Shown piece after piece: positions 1 through 6,333 of a stretch of 8,958 bases of DNA (position 1 is its first letter; each line of letters starts with the position of its first letter). Location: the NCBI GenBank assembly GCA_002422175.1, contig DITR01000003.1:28193-37150 (forward strand), given 5' to 3'. The stretch is from Alcaligenaceae bacterium UBA6179 (lineage in GTDB: Bacteria > Pseudomonadota > Gammaproteobacteria > Burkholderiales > Burkholderiaceae_B). The translations under genes and the position numbers were made by a program. Below the pieces are notes generated by a model. It did not search any database and was not told the DNA's origin. It worked only from the letters and a program-made list of their open reading frames with translations.

Positions 1-385
1 TGTAGTTACCACGACCATCAAATGCACGACCAGAAATACCACGGAAGTCGCGAACGCGCGGTAAAGCTACGCTGATGAGTCGGTCTAAAAATTCGTACAT
101 GCGCTGACCACGCAATGTCACCATGCAACCAATTGGGTAATCTTCACGAATTTTGAAGCCTGCAATTGATTTACGTGTTTTGGTCACGACTGGTTTCTGA
201 CCTGAAATCTTTGTCAAGTCAGAAACAGCATGTTCGATTACTTTTTTATCAGCAACAGCTTCAGATACACCCATATTTAAAGTGATCTTGCTAATACGAG
301 GCACTTGCATTGGGCTCGTGTAACCAAACTGTTCTTTCAGTTGTGGTGTGATGGTGTCATTAAATATTGTTTGAAAACGTGACAT
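1..385 (-). CDS. rplE: 50S ribosomal protein L5, C-terminus beyond window
   Basis: L5 binds 5S rRNA and helps form the central protuberance of the large subunit. The 128 codons present translate cleanly from ATG at 385. They begin [20 protein letters not shown] and contain the family blocks [12 protein letters not shown] (about residues 29-40), [19 protein letters not shown] (62-80) and [12 protein letters not shown] (91-102). The window ends after GRGNY, so roughly 50 of the usual 179 or so residues lie outside. The start is supported by a GGGGAA Shine-Dalgarno sequence about 7 nt upstream and lies 12 nt after the rplX stop. It is the third gene of the spc operon. Lysine codons here are 7 AAA to 2 AAG, matching the A+T lean of the region. 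The identification is secure. Confidence 0.97.
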   Translation of the reverse strand, partial: MSRFQTIFNDTITPQLKEQFGYTSPMQVPRISKITLNMGVSEAVADKKVIEHAVSDLTKISGQKPVVTKTRKSIAGFKIREDYPIGCMVTLRGQRMYEFLDRLISVALPRVRDFRGISGRAFDGRGNY

Positions 386-397
386 ATTAGTTTCCCC

Positions 398-718
398 TTA
401 AGCCTTTGCGCCGACTACTTCGCCACTTGAGCGAAATATTCGAACTCTACGACCATCAACTTCTTTAATACCGACACGATCTGCTTTGCCGGTAGCTGGG
501 TTAAACAATGCAACGTTTGAAATATGCATGGGCATTGATTTTTCAATAATGCCACCAGTTGTACCCTGTGCTGGGTTTGGGCGAACGTGCTTTTTAACAA
601 CGTTAATGCCTTCTACTAACACACGCTCTGCATCTACACGCGCAAGAATCGTACCGCGACGTTGGCGATCACGACCAGTAAGAATAATGACTTCATCGCC
701 TTTGCGAATTTTTTCCAT
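398..718 (-). CDS. rplX: 50S ribosomal protein L24
   Basis: L24 is an early assembly protein of the 50S subunit. The product is 106 residues, close to the usual 102-105, and begins [20 protein letters not shown], which is the N-terminal KOW domain. [20 protein letters not shown] follows at about residues 44-63 and the usual [10 protein letters not shown] at about 65-74. The ATG at 718 is chosen over a longer in-frame reading because a full AAGGAG Shine-Dalgarno lies 6 nt upstream and the homologous proteins begin here. That Shine-Dalgarno overlaps the rplN stop as TAAGGAG, so translation is probably coupled to rplN. The gap to rplE is 12 nt. Confidence 0.97.
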   Translation of the reverse strand: MEKIRKGDEVIILTGRDRQRRGTILARVDAERVLVEGINVVKKHVRPNPAQGTTGGIIEKSMPMHISNVALFNPATGKADRVGIKEVDGRRVRIFRSSGEVVGAKA

Positions 719-728
719 GTCGCGCTCC

Positions 729-1097
729 TTAAAGCACTTCTGGCGCAAGCGACACGATCTTCATAAACTGCTCAGTACGCAATTCACGCGTAACTGGTCC
801 GAAGATACGGGTGCCGATTGGCTCAAGCTTGGCGTTTAGCAATACTGCTGCATTGCTACCAAATTTAATCAAAGAACCGTCTTTGCGACGTACGCCTTTA
901 GCTGTACGAACAACTACGGCGTTATAGATTTCGCCTTTTTTCACGCGACCGCGTGGTGCAGCGTCTTTAACGGTGACTTTTATAACATCGCCTATTGAGG
1001 CGTAGCGACGCTTTGAACCGCCGAGTACTTTGATGCACATAACATAACGTGCACCCGTATTATCGGCCACGGTAAGCGTGGTCTGCATTTGGATCAT
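729..1097 (-). CDS. rplN: 50S ribosomal protein L14
   Basis: L14 sits at the subunit interface, where it contacts L19 and 16S rRNA. The product has exactly the canonical 122 residues. It begins [20 protein letters not shown], carries [17 protein letters not shown] at about 21-37, and ends in the conserved [18 protein letters not shown]. The ATG at 1097 has AGGA about 7 nt upstream. This is the first gene of the spc operon. In the classical arrangement it follows rpsQ closely, but here it is separated from rpsQ by an opposite-strand dehydrogenase gene and a terminator, so it must rely on a promoter in the 1098-1366 gap. The upstream leader is unusually structured and is described separately. 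Confidence 0.98.
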   Translation of the reverse strand: MIQMQTTLTVADNTGARYVMCIKVLGGSKRRYASIGDVIKVTVKDAAPRGRVKKGEIYNAVVVRTAKGVRRKDGSLIKFGSNAAVLLNAKLEPIGTRIFGPVTRELRTEQFMKIVSLAPEVL

Positions 1098-1127
1098 GAT
1101 TTTTCCTGTTCCAACTTAACTCATCAT

Positions 1128-1154
1128 TAAAGTAGTGTTTATTTAGCTACTTTA
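1128..1154 (-). other. Hairpin in rplN leader, 8-bp stem
   Basis: On the minus strand the arms are TAAAGTAG and CTACTTTA, a perfect 8-bp inverted repeat with an 11-nt loop. It lies about 30 nt upstream of the rplN start. No run of U residues follows, so it is not a standard terminator. It could be part of a structured 5' leader. The stem is A+T-rich and only moderately stable. Confidence 0.5.
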
Positions 1155-1173
1155 CTTTTGTGCCAGTTTTGGT

Positions 1174-1195
1174 CCCGTCAGGCTTGCGCCCTGGG
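1174..1195 (-). other. GNRA-capped hairpin in GC-rich rplN leader
   Basis: On the minus strand the core GGC-GCAA-GCC (1190-1181) forms a 3-bp stem with a GCAA tetraloop. A G-U pair (1191 with 1180) extends it, and an outer CCC/GGG pairing (1195-1193 with 1176-1174) closes it across a small internal loop. GNRA loops are common in structured RNAs and often make tertiary or protein contacts. The block stands out as GC-rich inside an A+T-rich gap. The 14-nt core (1178-1191) also matches the tip of a 16S rRNA helix as I remember it. Function is unknown; leader RNA or a gene remnant are both possible. Confidence 0.45.
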
Positions 1196-1256
1196 TTGAA
1201 ATCTGCCGAAATTCCTAATTCACATATATTTATATATTAGCGAACTAGGAAAGCTC

Positions 1257-1288
1257 ACTATATTAACTCAGTAAAAACCATAATGCAA
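1257..1288 (-). promoter_or_regulatory. Candidate sigma-70 promoter for the spc operon
   Basis: On the minus strand, TTGCAT (1288-1283) is followed after exactly 17 bp by TAATAT (1265-1260). An overlapping TATAGT (1262-1257) is a better -10 by itself but has a 20-bp spacer. Transcription from here would give an rplN leader of about 155 nt. The -35 lies in the loop of the 1272-1306 inverted repeat, and the repeat's arm at 1272-1281 lies in the spacer. A second A+T-rich -10-like site, TATAAA (1234-1229), lies further in. The match to consensus is only moderate, but some promoter is needed here because S10 transcription should stop after rpsQ. Confidence 0.45.
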
Positions 1289-1306
1289 GCCAGTAAATGG
1301 TTTTTA
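1272..1306. repeat. 10-bp inverted repeat upstream of the dehydrogenase gene
   Basis: The arms TAAAAACCAT (1272-1281) and ATGGTTTTTA (1297-1306) are perfectly complementary, with a 15-bp spacer. It could be an operator with half-sites about 25 bp apart, or a hairpin. Read as RNA on either strand it has an A/U-rich stem with little stability, so a protein-binding site seems more natural. It overlaps the spc promoter candidate and lies upstream of the dehydrogenase -10, so one regulator could affect both directions. Confidence 0.5.
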
Positions 1307-1323
1307 AGCATTTATTGCTTAAA
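1303..1323. repeat. 8-bp inverted repeat adjoining the first
   Basis: The arms TTTAAGCA (1303-1310) and TGCTTAAA (1316-1323) are perfectly complementary around a 5-bp centre. Four bases at the left are shared with the preceding inverted repeat, so the two cannot both form fully as hairpins at once. It lies 20 bp upstream of the TATGAT -10 candidate of the dehydrogenase gene, about where a -35 box or an operator would be expected. No recognisable -35 hexamer is present at the ideal distance. Confidence 0.45.
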
Positions 1324-1342
1324 TTCAACTTAAATTATTCGT

Positions 1343-1348
1343 TATGAT
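1343..1348 (+). promoter_or_regulatory. Candidate -10 box for the aldehyde dehydrogenase gene
   Basis: TATGAT matches five of six bases of the TATAAT consensus. It would start transcription near 1355, giving a very short leader before the ATG at 1367. I see no convincing -35 at 16-18 bp; TTGCTT at 1315-1320 is 22 bp away. If the box is used, it is weak or needs an activator, possibly acting through the adjoining inverted repeats. Confidence 0.35.
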
Positions 1349-1366
1349 CGTTAATTTGGGGGCTTT

Positions 1367-2794
1367 ATGTACGAAAAACTTGGTTTGTTTATTAATGGCA
1401 ACCTTATCAGTGCAGATGATAGGCACACGCAGCCTATTACTAACCCAGCCACAGGTGAAATTTTAGCGTATTTACCCCATGCTTCGCTTAAAGATCTTGA
1501 CTCCGCTCTTGAGGCTGCTCATCTCGCTTTTCAATCATGGAAAAACAGCTCTCCAATGGTGCGATCTTCAATTTTACGTAAAGTTGCCCAGTTAACAAGA
1601 GATCAAAGTCGAGATATTGCGCATAATTTGACACTCGATCAAGGCAAACCATTAGCAGAGTCTTTATCTGAAGTGATTTCTTGTGCTGATCATGCTGATT
1701 GGCATGCTGAAGAATGTCGTCGTATTTATGGTCGAGTTATTTTACCTAGGCAACCTGACATTAGACAATTGGTTATTCGTGAACCTGTAGGTGTTTGCGT
1801 TGCTTTTTCACCTTGGAATTTTCCTTACAACCAGGCTATACGTAAAATTACGGCAGCAATTGCTTCGGGTTGTACGATAATTTTGAAAGGACCTGAAGAC
1901 TCTCCAAGTGCAGTAATGGCTATTGCACGCTTGTTTCAAGAAGCTGGGTTGCCTCCTGGCGTATTGAACATTGTTTGGGGCAATCCACCTCAAATCTCTG
2001 ACTATTTAATTCGCTCGCCTTTAGTCCGTAAAGTTTCATTTACAGGCTCTGTACAAGTTGGAAAGCAAATAGCTGCTCTAGCTGGCGCGCATATGAAAAG
2101 AATCACCATGGAATTAGGTGGTCATTCACCTGTTTTAGTTTTTGATGACGCTGATGTAGAACGCGCCGCTAAAATGCTTGCGCGTTTTAAAGTTCGTAAT
2201 GCGGGGCAAGTTTGTATTTCACCTACTCGTTTTTATGTACAAAAGAATGTGTACGATAAGTTTTTAGCAATCTTTGTTGATACCTTAGCGAAGATAAAAG
2301 TCGGTAATGGTCTTGATGCTAATGTTGATATGGGTCCTTTGGCACACGAACGACGCGTAGAAATGATGGGTCGATTTGTTGAAAATGCCCGTAAGGTTGG
2401 AGGGGCAGTTGTTTTGGGGGGTGATGCAATTTCTGGAAAGGGATTTTTCTTTTCACCAACTGTTGTAACGGGTCTACCCGATACTGCAATGTTGATGCAA
2501 GAAGAACCCTTTGGACCCATTGCGCCAATCGTATCTTTTAATGAAATGGATGAAGTCATTAAAAGAGCTAACAGTTTACCGTTCGGTTTAGCTTCATATG
2601 TTTTCACAAACAATCTGAAAACAGCCACTCATGTTTCAAATGCACTTGAGGCAGGTTTAGTTAACATCAACCATTTCGGTAGTGCCTTACCTGAAACCCC
2701 GTTTGGAGGCATTAAAGACAGTGGAATAGGTAGCGAAGGGGGGCTTGAAACTTTTGATGGTTATTTGACTACCAAATTTATCAGCCAAGCTTAA
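1367..2794 (+). CDS. Aldehyde dehydrogenase family protein, succinate-semialdehyde dehydrogenase-like
   Basis: This is a full-length 475-residue NAD(P)-dependent aldehyde dehydrogenase, which would oxidise an aldehyde to its acid in the cytoplasm. Visible motifs in order are PWNFP at 149-153 with oxyanion Asn151, IILKGPE at 171-177 with cofactor-binding Lys174, FTGSVQVG at 225-232, MELGG at 248-252 with general base Glu249, GQVC at 280-283 with nucleophile Cys283, EEPFGP at 379-384, and PFGGIKDSG at 445-453. Arg159 and Arg288 fall where the carboxylate-binding arginines of E. coli GabD lie, which suggests a semialdehyde substrate, but this is inference. No signal peptide is visible. ATG 1367 follows a GGGGG stretch at 1358-1362, a loose Shine-Dalgarno with a short spacer. 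It is the only rightward gene in the window. It diverges from rplN and converges on rpsQ, splitting the S10 and spc operons. It is intact, and its codons look more A+T-rich and less selected than those of the ribosomal genes. Confidence 0.93.
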   Translation: MYEKLGLFINGNLISADDRHTQPITNPATGEILAYLPHASLKDLDSALEAAHLAFQSWKNSSPMVRSSILRKVAQLTRDQSRDIAHNLTLDQGKPLAESLSEVISCADHADWHAEECRRIYGRVILPRQPDIRQLVIREPVGVCVAFSPWNFPYNQAIRKITAAIASGCTIILKGPEDSPSAVMAIARLFQEAGLPPGVLNIVWGNPPQISDYLIRSPLVRKVSFTGSVQVGKQIAALAGAHMKRITMELGGHSPVLVFDDADVERAAKMLARFKVRNAGQVCISPTRFYVQKNVYDKFLAIFVDTLAKIKVGNGLDANVDMGPLAHERRVEMMGRFVENARKVGGAVVLGGDAISGKGFFFSPTVVTGLPDTAMLMQEEPFGPIAPIVSFNEMDEVIKRANSLPFGLASYVFTNNLKTATHVSNALEAGLVNINHFGSALPETPFGGIKDSGIGSEGGLETFDGYLTTKFISQA

Positions 2795-2820
2795 TTCTAG
2801 TTTTTAATTCCAAATAGACA

Positions 2821-2856
2821 TAAAAAAAGCGATGAGATTAATCATCGCTTTTTTTA
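2821..2856. terminator. Bidirectional intrinsic terminator between dehydrogenase gene and rpsQ
   Basis: A 15-bp perfect inverted repeat pairs 2821-2835 with 2842-2856 around a 6-nt loop. The core arms are GCGATGA and TCATCGC, flanked by seven A on the left and seven T on the right. Read in either direction it is a GC-containing stem followed by a U run, so it should stop both the rightward dehydrogenase transcript (stop codon ends at 2794) and the leftward S10 transcript (rpsQ stop at 2870). It is the clearest regulatory element in the window. Confidence 0.93.
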
Positions 2857-2869
2857 CAAAAATAAATAT

Positions 2870-3145
2870 TTAGATCTCGCGTGAAGCTTCTATCAAACGT
2901 GTAACACGCCAGGCTTTGTCGCGTGAAATAGGGCGGCATTCTGATATTTCTACAGAATCACCCATTTTGTATTGATTAGCTTCATCATGAGCTTTGTAAC
3001 GTGCAGAGCGCATAATCACCTTACCAAGCACTGGATGCTTAACACGACGTTCAACCATTACTACAACAGTTTTGTTCATTTTATCGCTGACCACTTTACC
3101 GCTAAGTGTTCTTTGATGTTTTACGGTTTCTTGAGTTGCCGTCAT
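2870..3145 (-). CDS. rpsQ: 30S ribosomal protein S17
   Basis: S17 is a primary 16S rRNA-binding protein of the small-subunit body. The product has 91 residues, slightly longer than the 84 of E. coli because of a short N-terminal stretch. It contains [20 protein letters not shown] at about 12-31, [10 protein letters not shown] at about 35-44, YKAHDE at about 50-55, [20 protein letters not shown] at 62-81 and [10 protein letters not shown] at the end. ATG 3145 lies one base after the rpmC stop (TAACATG), with AGGGG upstream. It is the last gene of the S10 operon. Its stop lies 13 nt from the bidirectional terminator instead of running on to rplN. Confidence 0.97.
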   Translation of the reverse strand: MTATQETVKHQRTLSGKVVSDKMNKTVVVMVERRVKHPVLGKVIMRSARYKAHDEANQYKMGDSVEISECRPISRDKAWRVTRLIEASREI

Positions 3146-3146
3146 G

Positions 3147-3338
3147 TTAGGCCCCTGCCTTTTCTGTCAGAAGCGTACGAGCACGTGCGATGTCTCGACG
3201 TATCTTACGAAATTGACTGTTATTGGTAAGCTGCTGGGTTGCTTTTTGCATACGTAAACCAAATTGAGCTTTTAACAAACTTTCAATTTCTTTACGAATT
3301 TCTTCAGCGCTTTTGGTGCGAAGTTCACTAGCTTTCAT
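3147..3338 (-). CDS. rpmC: 50S ribosomal protein L29
   Basis: L29 is a small two-helix protein near the polypeptide exit tunnel, where it contacts L23. The product has 63 residues, the family norm. It begins [20 protein letters not shown] and carries [14 protein letters not shown] at about 26-39 and [20 protein letters not shown] at the end. A longer in-frame reading from a GTG at 3353 is rejected, because that GTG lies just before AGAGGA, which is the Shine-Dalgarno placed correctly for ATG 3338. The Shine-Dalgarno begins right after the rplP stop TGA, so coupling to rplP is likely. Confidence 0.97.
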   Translation of the reverse strand: MKASELRTKSAEEIRKEIESLLKAQFGLRMQKATQQLTNNSQFRKIRRDIARARTLLTEKAGA

Positions 3339-3349
3339 CTCTATTCCTC

Positions 3350-3766
3350 TCACGAGCCAATATGGCGTGACACGAAAGTGGTTGAAATGGGTAGCTTAGC
3401 TGCCGCTAGGCGAAACGCCTCGCGTGCAATTTCTTCGCTTACACCTTCCATTTCATACAACACTTTACCGGGTTGAATTTCAGCAACCCAATACTCTGGA
3501 TTACCTTTACCATTACCCATACGTACTTCAGCAGGTTTCTGTGAAATGGGTTTATCTGGGAAAATACGGATCCAGATGCGACCACCCCTTTTAATATGGC
3601 GATTGATAGCGCGACGAGCTGCTTCGATTTGACGTGCTGTCAAACGACCACGACCCGTAGCCTTTAAACCAAATTCACCAAAGGAAACTGCTGCACCACG
3701 TGTAGCTAAACCTGTGTTACGGCCTTTCTGTTCTTTACGATATTTTCTACGTGCTGGTTGCAACAT
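3350..3766 (-). CDS. rplP: 50S ribosomal protein L16
   Basis: L16 binds 23S rRNA near the A site and 5S rRNA and is added late in 50S assembly. The product has 138 residues and begins [17 protein letters not shown]. It has [20 protein letters not shown] at about 32-51, [15 protein letters not shown] at about 64-78 and [15 protein letters not shown] at about 81-95. Arg82 aligns with E. coli Arg81, a residue hydroxylated in some bacteria. ATG 3766 is two bases after the rpsC stop, with an AAGGAG Shine-Dalgarno 7 nt upstream inside the end of rpsC. Confidence 0.97.
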   Translation of the reverse strand: MLQPARRKYRKEQKGRNTGLATRGAAVSFGEFGLKATGRGRLTARQIEAARRAINRHIKRGGRIWIRIFPDKPISQKPAEVRMGNGKGNPEYWVAEIQPGKVLYEMEGVSEEIAREAFRLAAAKLPISTTFVSRHIGS

Positions 3767-3768
3767 GG

Positions 3769-4578
3769 TTATTCTCCTTCAGGTGCCGATTCGGCAGCAA
3801 CTGCAGGCGCATCTAATTTCTTAGGTGCACGTGCGCGGCCGGCGACTGGACGACCTGGCTTTGCGCCCTCAGGGCGATCACCGCGTGGTGCACGACGGGG
3901 ACGACGCTCTTCTTCGCGAGGGACAACAGTTTCGACAGGTAGTTCACCGTTAGGTAAACGATCACCTTTATAAACCCAAACTTTGATGCCAATAGCACCA
4001 TAAGTTGTTTGAGCTTCAGCGGTGCCATAATCAATGTTGGCGCGTAAAGTATGAAGTGGCACACGACCTTCGCGATACCATTCTGTACGAGCAATTTCAA
4101 TACCATTTAATCGGCCAGCGCTCATGATTTTAATACCTTGAGCACCCAGACGCATAGCATTTTGCATGGCACGCTTCATTGCACGACGAAACATAATACG
4201 CTTTTCAAGCTGCTGAGCAATTGAGTCAGCAATAAGTTGAGCATCGGTCTCTGGCTTACGAATTTCTTCGATGTTGACGTGAACAGGCACGCCCATCAAA
4301 CGTTGCAAATCAGCTTTTAAACCTTCGATGTCTTCACCACGCTTTCCAATCACCACACCTGGGCGTGCTGAATAAACTGTAATACGCGCATTTTTAGCTG
4401 GGCGCTCAATCAAAACACGGCCAACTGAAGCGCTTTTAAGTTTTTTCTTCAGGTATTCGCGTACACGAATGTCTGAAGCCAATAAAATAGGAAAATCTTT
4501 TTCTGATGCGTACCAACGCGAATCCCAGTCACGAGTAACTGATAGACGGAAACCGATGGGATGAATTTTTTGACCCAT
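3769..4578 (-). CDS. rpsC: 30S ribosomal protein S3 with long basic tail
   Basis: S3 lines the mRNA entry channel of the 30S head. The product has 269 residues against 233 in E. coli. The core begins [20 protein letters not shown] and carries the KH domain with [14 protein letters not shown] at 74-87 (the GKRG loop is 78-81) and the C-terminal domain block [20 protein letters not shown] at about 155-174. From about residue 221 an Arg/Pro/Gly/Ala-rich, probably disordered tail of about 49 residues follows. It starts basic ([15 protein letters not shown]) and ends acidic (AAESAPEGE). Similar tails are familiar in Burkholderiales S3. ATG 4578 has AAGGAG 5 nt upstream, overlapping the rplV stop as TAAGGAG. 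The tail DNA is visibly more GC-rich than the core. Confidence 0.97.
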   Translation of the reverse strand: MGQKIHPIGFRLSVTRDWDSRWYASEKDFPILLASDIRVREYLKKKLKSASVGRVLIERPAKNARITVYSARPGVVIGKRGEDIEGLKADLQRLMGVPVHVNIEEIRKPETDAQLIADSIAQQLEKRIMFRRAMKRAMQNAMRLGAQGIKIMSAGRLNGIEIARTEWYREGRVPLHTLRANIDYGTAEAQTTYGAIGIKVWVYKGDRLPNGELPVETVVPREEERRPRRAPRGDRPEGAKPGRPVAGRARAPKKLDAPAVAAESAPEGE

Positions 4579-4587
4579 AATGACTCC

Positions 4588-4917
4588 TTAGGCTCCGACC
4601 ATGACGGTGATATGGCAAGTTTGTTTCTCAATTTGATTGCCACGGCCTTTTGCACGAGCTGAAAAACGCTTCATTGACTGAGCCTTATCGACATAAATAG
4701 TCGTAACTCTTAATTCATCAATATCAGCGCCGTCATTATGTTCGGCGTTAGCAATGGCTGACTCAAGTGCTTTTCTGAGAATTTCAGCTGCTTTTTTATT
4801 GGTAAAGTTCAAAATATTAAGTGCTTGCGAGACAGACTTGCCACGAATTAAATCGGCAACAATTCTAGTCTTTTGGGCTGAAATATGAACCCCACGGATG
4901 ATAGCTTTGGTTTCCAT
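4588..4917 (-). CDS. rplV: 50S ribosomal protein L22
   Basis: L22 lines the peptide exit tunnel with an extended beta hairpin and is a known site of macrolide-resistance mutations. The product has 109 residues, one fewer than E. coli. It begins [20 protein letters not shown] and contains [17 protein letters not shown] at about 20-36, [21 protein letters not shown] at 41-61, and the hairpin-forming stretch [20 protein letters not shown] at 81-100. No deletion or duplication is seen in the hairpin. ATG 4917 is three bases after the rpsS stop, with a weak GAAGAGA ribosome-binding site. Confidence 0.97.
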   Translation of the reverse strand: METKAIIRGVHISAQKTRIVADLIRGKSVSQALNILNFTNKKAAEILRKALESAIANAEHNDGADIDELRVTTIYVDKAQSMKRFSARAKGRGNQIEKQTCHITVMVGA

Positions 4918-4920
4918 TGT

Positions 4921-5196
4921 TTATCTCTTCGCCTTTTTGTCTGCCGCATGACCCTTAAAGGTTCGCGTCAGCGCAAATTCGCCAAGTTTATGTCCCACCA
5001 TATTCTCGTTTATATAAACGGGTACATGTTGGCGACCATTATGAACCGCAATCGTGAGCCCGATGAATTCAGGCATGATTGTGGAGCGACGCGACCAGGT
5101 TTTGATCGGCTTTTTACCCTTTTCAGCGATAGAAGCATCTACTTTTTTTAGTAGATGAGCATCGACAAAGGGCCCTTTTTTAATCGAACGTGACAT
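4921..5196 (-). CDS. rpsS: 30S ribosomal protein S19
   Basis: S19 sits in the 30S head, pairs with S13 and contacts the tRNA region. The product has 91 residues, the family norm. It begins [19 protein letters not shown] and carries [20 protein letters not shown] at 31-50 and the signature [20 protein letters not shown] at about 63-82. ATG 5196 has AAGG about 8 nt upstream within the 12-nt gap after rplB. Confidence 0.98.
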   Translation of the reverse strand: MSRSIKKGPFVDAHLLKKVDASIAEKGKKPIKTWSRRSTIMPEFIGLTIAVHNGRQHVPVYINENMVGHKLGEFALTRTFKGHAADKKAKR

Positions 5197-5208
5197 GTTT
5201 CGGCCTTT

Positions 5209-6036
5209 TTATTTGCGCTTACGGCGTTGAACAATCATATTGTCAGTACGCTTATTGCGACGAGTCTTGAAACCCTTCGCTGGAGTACCCCATGGGCTAA
5301 CTGGCTCGCGTGCTTCGCCTGTACGACCTTCACCACCACCGTGCGGGTGATCAACAGGGTTCATTGCAACACCACGAACTGTAGGACGAATACCGCGCCA
5401 ACGCATCGCACCGGCTTTACCGATTTGACGCAAGCTATGTTCTTCGTTACCCACTTCACCGATCGTTGCCCGACACTCAATGTGAACACGACGTACTTCA
5501 CCAGAGCGCAAGCGTACCTGTGCGTAAGTACCTTCACGTGCCAATAACACAGCTGAACCACCAGCAGAACGAATCATTTGAGCGCCCTTACCGGGTAGCA
5601 TTTCAACGCAATGGATAGTTGTACCAACTGGAATATTACGAATCGGTAAAGTATTGCCCGTACGGATCGGAGCTTCAATACCGGAGTGCAGCACTGTACC
5701 CACTTCAAGACCACGTGGAGCGATAATGTAACGACGCTCACCGTCTGCATAACATAGCAAAGCAATGTGTGCTGAACGATTAGGATCGTACTCAAGACGC
5801 TCAACCTTTGCAGGTATACCATCTTTGTCACGACGAAAATCGATTAAGCGATAATGCTGCTTGTGACCACCACCACGATGGCGAATCGTGATGTGGCCAT
5901 TGTTATTTCTGCCTGAACCACGAATTTGCTTTTCAGTTAATGCTGCAAACGGCTTACCTTTGTGAAGGTTTGGCGTCACAACTTTTAACATGCCACGGCG
6001 ACCGGGCGATGTAGGTTTTGTTTTTACGAGGGTCAT
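5209..6036 (-). CDS. rplB: 50S ribosomal protein L2
   Basis: L2 is a core 23S rRNA-binding protein needed for subunit association and peptidyl-transferase assembly. The product has 275 residues. The N-terminal OB-like domain includes [20 protein letters not shown] at about 42-61. The SH3-like domain follows, and the hallmark [16 protein letters not shown] lies at 225-240, with His230 matching the essential His229 of E. coli. The C-terminus [15 protein letters not shown] is typical. ATG 6036 abuts the rplW stop (TAAATG), with GGGGAG 9 nt upstream. Zero spacing suggests re-initiation by the same ribosomes. Confidence 0.98.
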   Translation of the reverse strand: MTLVKTKPTSPGRRGMLKVVTPNLHKGKPFAALTEKQIRGSGRNNNGHITIRHRGGGHKQHYRLIDFRRDKDGIPAKVERLEYDPNRSAHIALLCYADGERRYIIAPRGLEVGTVLHSGIEAPIRTGNTLPIRNIPVGTTIHCVEMLPGKGAQMIRSAGGSAVLLAREGTYAQVRLRSGEVRRVHIECRATIGEVGNEEHSLRQIGKAGAMRWRGIRPTVRGVAMNPVDHPHGGGEGRTGEAREPVSPWGTPAKGFKTRRNKRTDNMIVQRRKRK

Positions 6037-6333
6037 TTAGTTAAACTCCCCAAAGTTAAGCTCTTGACCATCTTTGAGCACCACATAAGCTTTACGCTCA
6101 TTGCGGCGACGCCCAACAAATCGGCCTGTACGCTTTTCTTTGCCTTTACGATTTAATACCTGAACTGAATCAACTTCAACCTTAAACATAAGCTCTACAG
6201 CTGCTTTAATTTCTGGCTTAGTTGCGTCTGGTGCAACACGGAATGCAACTTGATTATTTTTCTCAGCAATAAAAGTGGCTTTTTCAGTCACGATCGGTGC
6301 GAGTAATACTTGCATTAAGCGGTCGTTGTTCAT
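6037..6333 (-). CDS. rplW: 50S ribosomal protein L23
   Basis: L23 lies at the tunnel exit and is the docking site for trigger factor and SRP. The product has 98 residues. It begins [20 protein letters not shown], the standard LxxPIVTEK opening, then [20 protein letters not shown] at about 39-58 and the basic loop [20 protein letters not shown] at about 64-83. Its ATG overlaps the rplD stop by four bases (ATGA), and GAGGAG lies 8 nt upstream inside rplD. It abuts rplB with no gap. Confidence 0.98.
   Translation of the reverse strand: MNNDRLMQVLLAPIVTEKATFIAEKNNQVAFRVAPDATKPEIKAAVELMFKVEVDSVQVLNRKGKEKRTGRFVGRRRNERKAYVVLKDGQELNFGEFN

Larger units (their letters stand above)
1098..1366. promoter_or_regulatory. 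Divergent control region between rplN and the aldehyde dehydrogenase gene
   Basis: This 269-bp gap has no complete gene. Going from rplN outward it holds the rplN Shine-Dalgarno, an 8-bp hairpin (1128-1154), a GC-rich block (about 1160-1210) with a GNRA-loop hairpin, and a very A+T-rich stretch (1217-1240). Beyond these lie a leftward promoter candidate (1260-1288), two adjoining inverted repeats (1272-1306 and 1303-1323) and a rightward -10 candidate (1343-1348). It must contain the promoter of the spc operon unless that operon is served by very distant transcription, because a strong terminator lies between it and rpsQ. The individual elements are pattern calls and are untested. Confidence 0.75.

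Noticed and set aside
171..177. Apparent loss of the Lys-Pro motif in the dehydrogenase (Lys-Gly at residues 174-175; positions here are residues)
   Set aside because: Related Burkholderiales enzymes, as I recall, have Lys-Ala-Pro-Glu at this place, so Lys174, Pro176 and Glu177 fit the subfamily and the enzyme need not be defective.
486..839. Rightward open frame of 117 codons across rplX and rplN
   Set aside because: It lies antisense to two certain ribosomal genes, has no family resemblance and is a shadow of their codon pattern.
2233..2628. Leftward open frame of 131 codons inside the dehydrogenase gene
   Set aside because: It lies fully antisense to a conserved, intact enzyme; the sequence is low in recognisable features and no ribosome-binding site or neighbour supports it.
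1098..2869. Insertion of the dehydrogenase gene by a transposon or phage
   Set aside because: I looked for terminal inverted repeats, flanking target duplications, tRNA ends and recombinase fragments at both sides and found none convincing; weak similarity of A+T-rich strings near 1229-1240 and 2862-2873 is not meaningful.
3758..3973. Rightward frame rich in Gly, Arg and Ser
   Set aside because: It is the reverse reading of the GC-rich S3 tail, whose composition keeps the opposite frame open.
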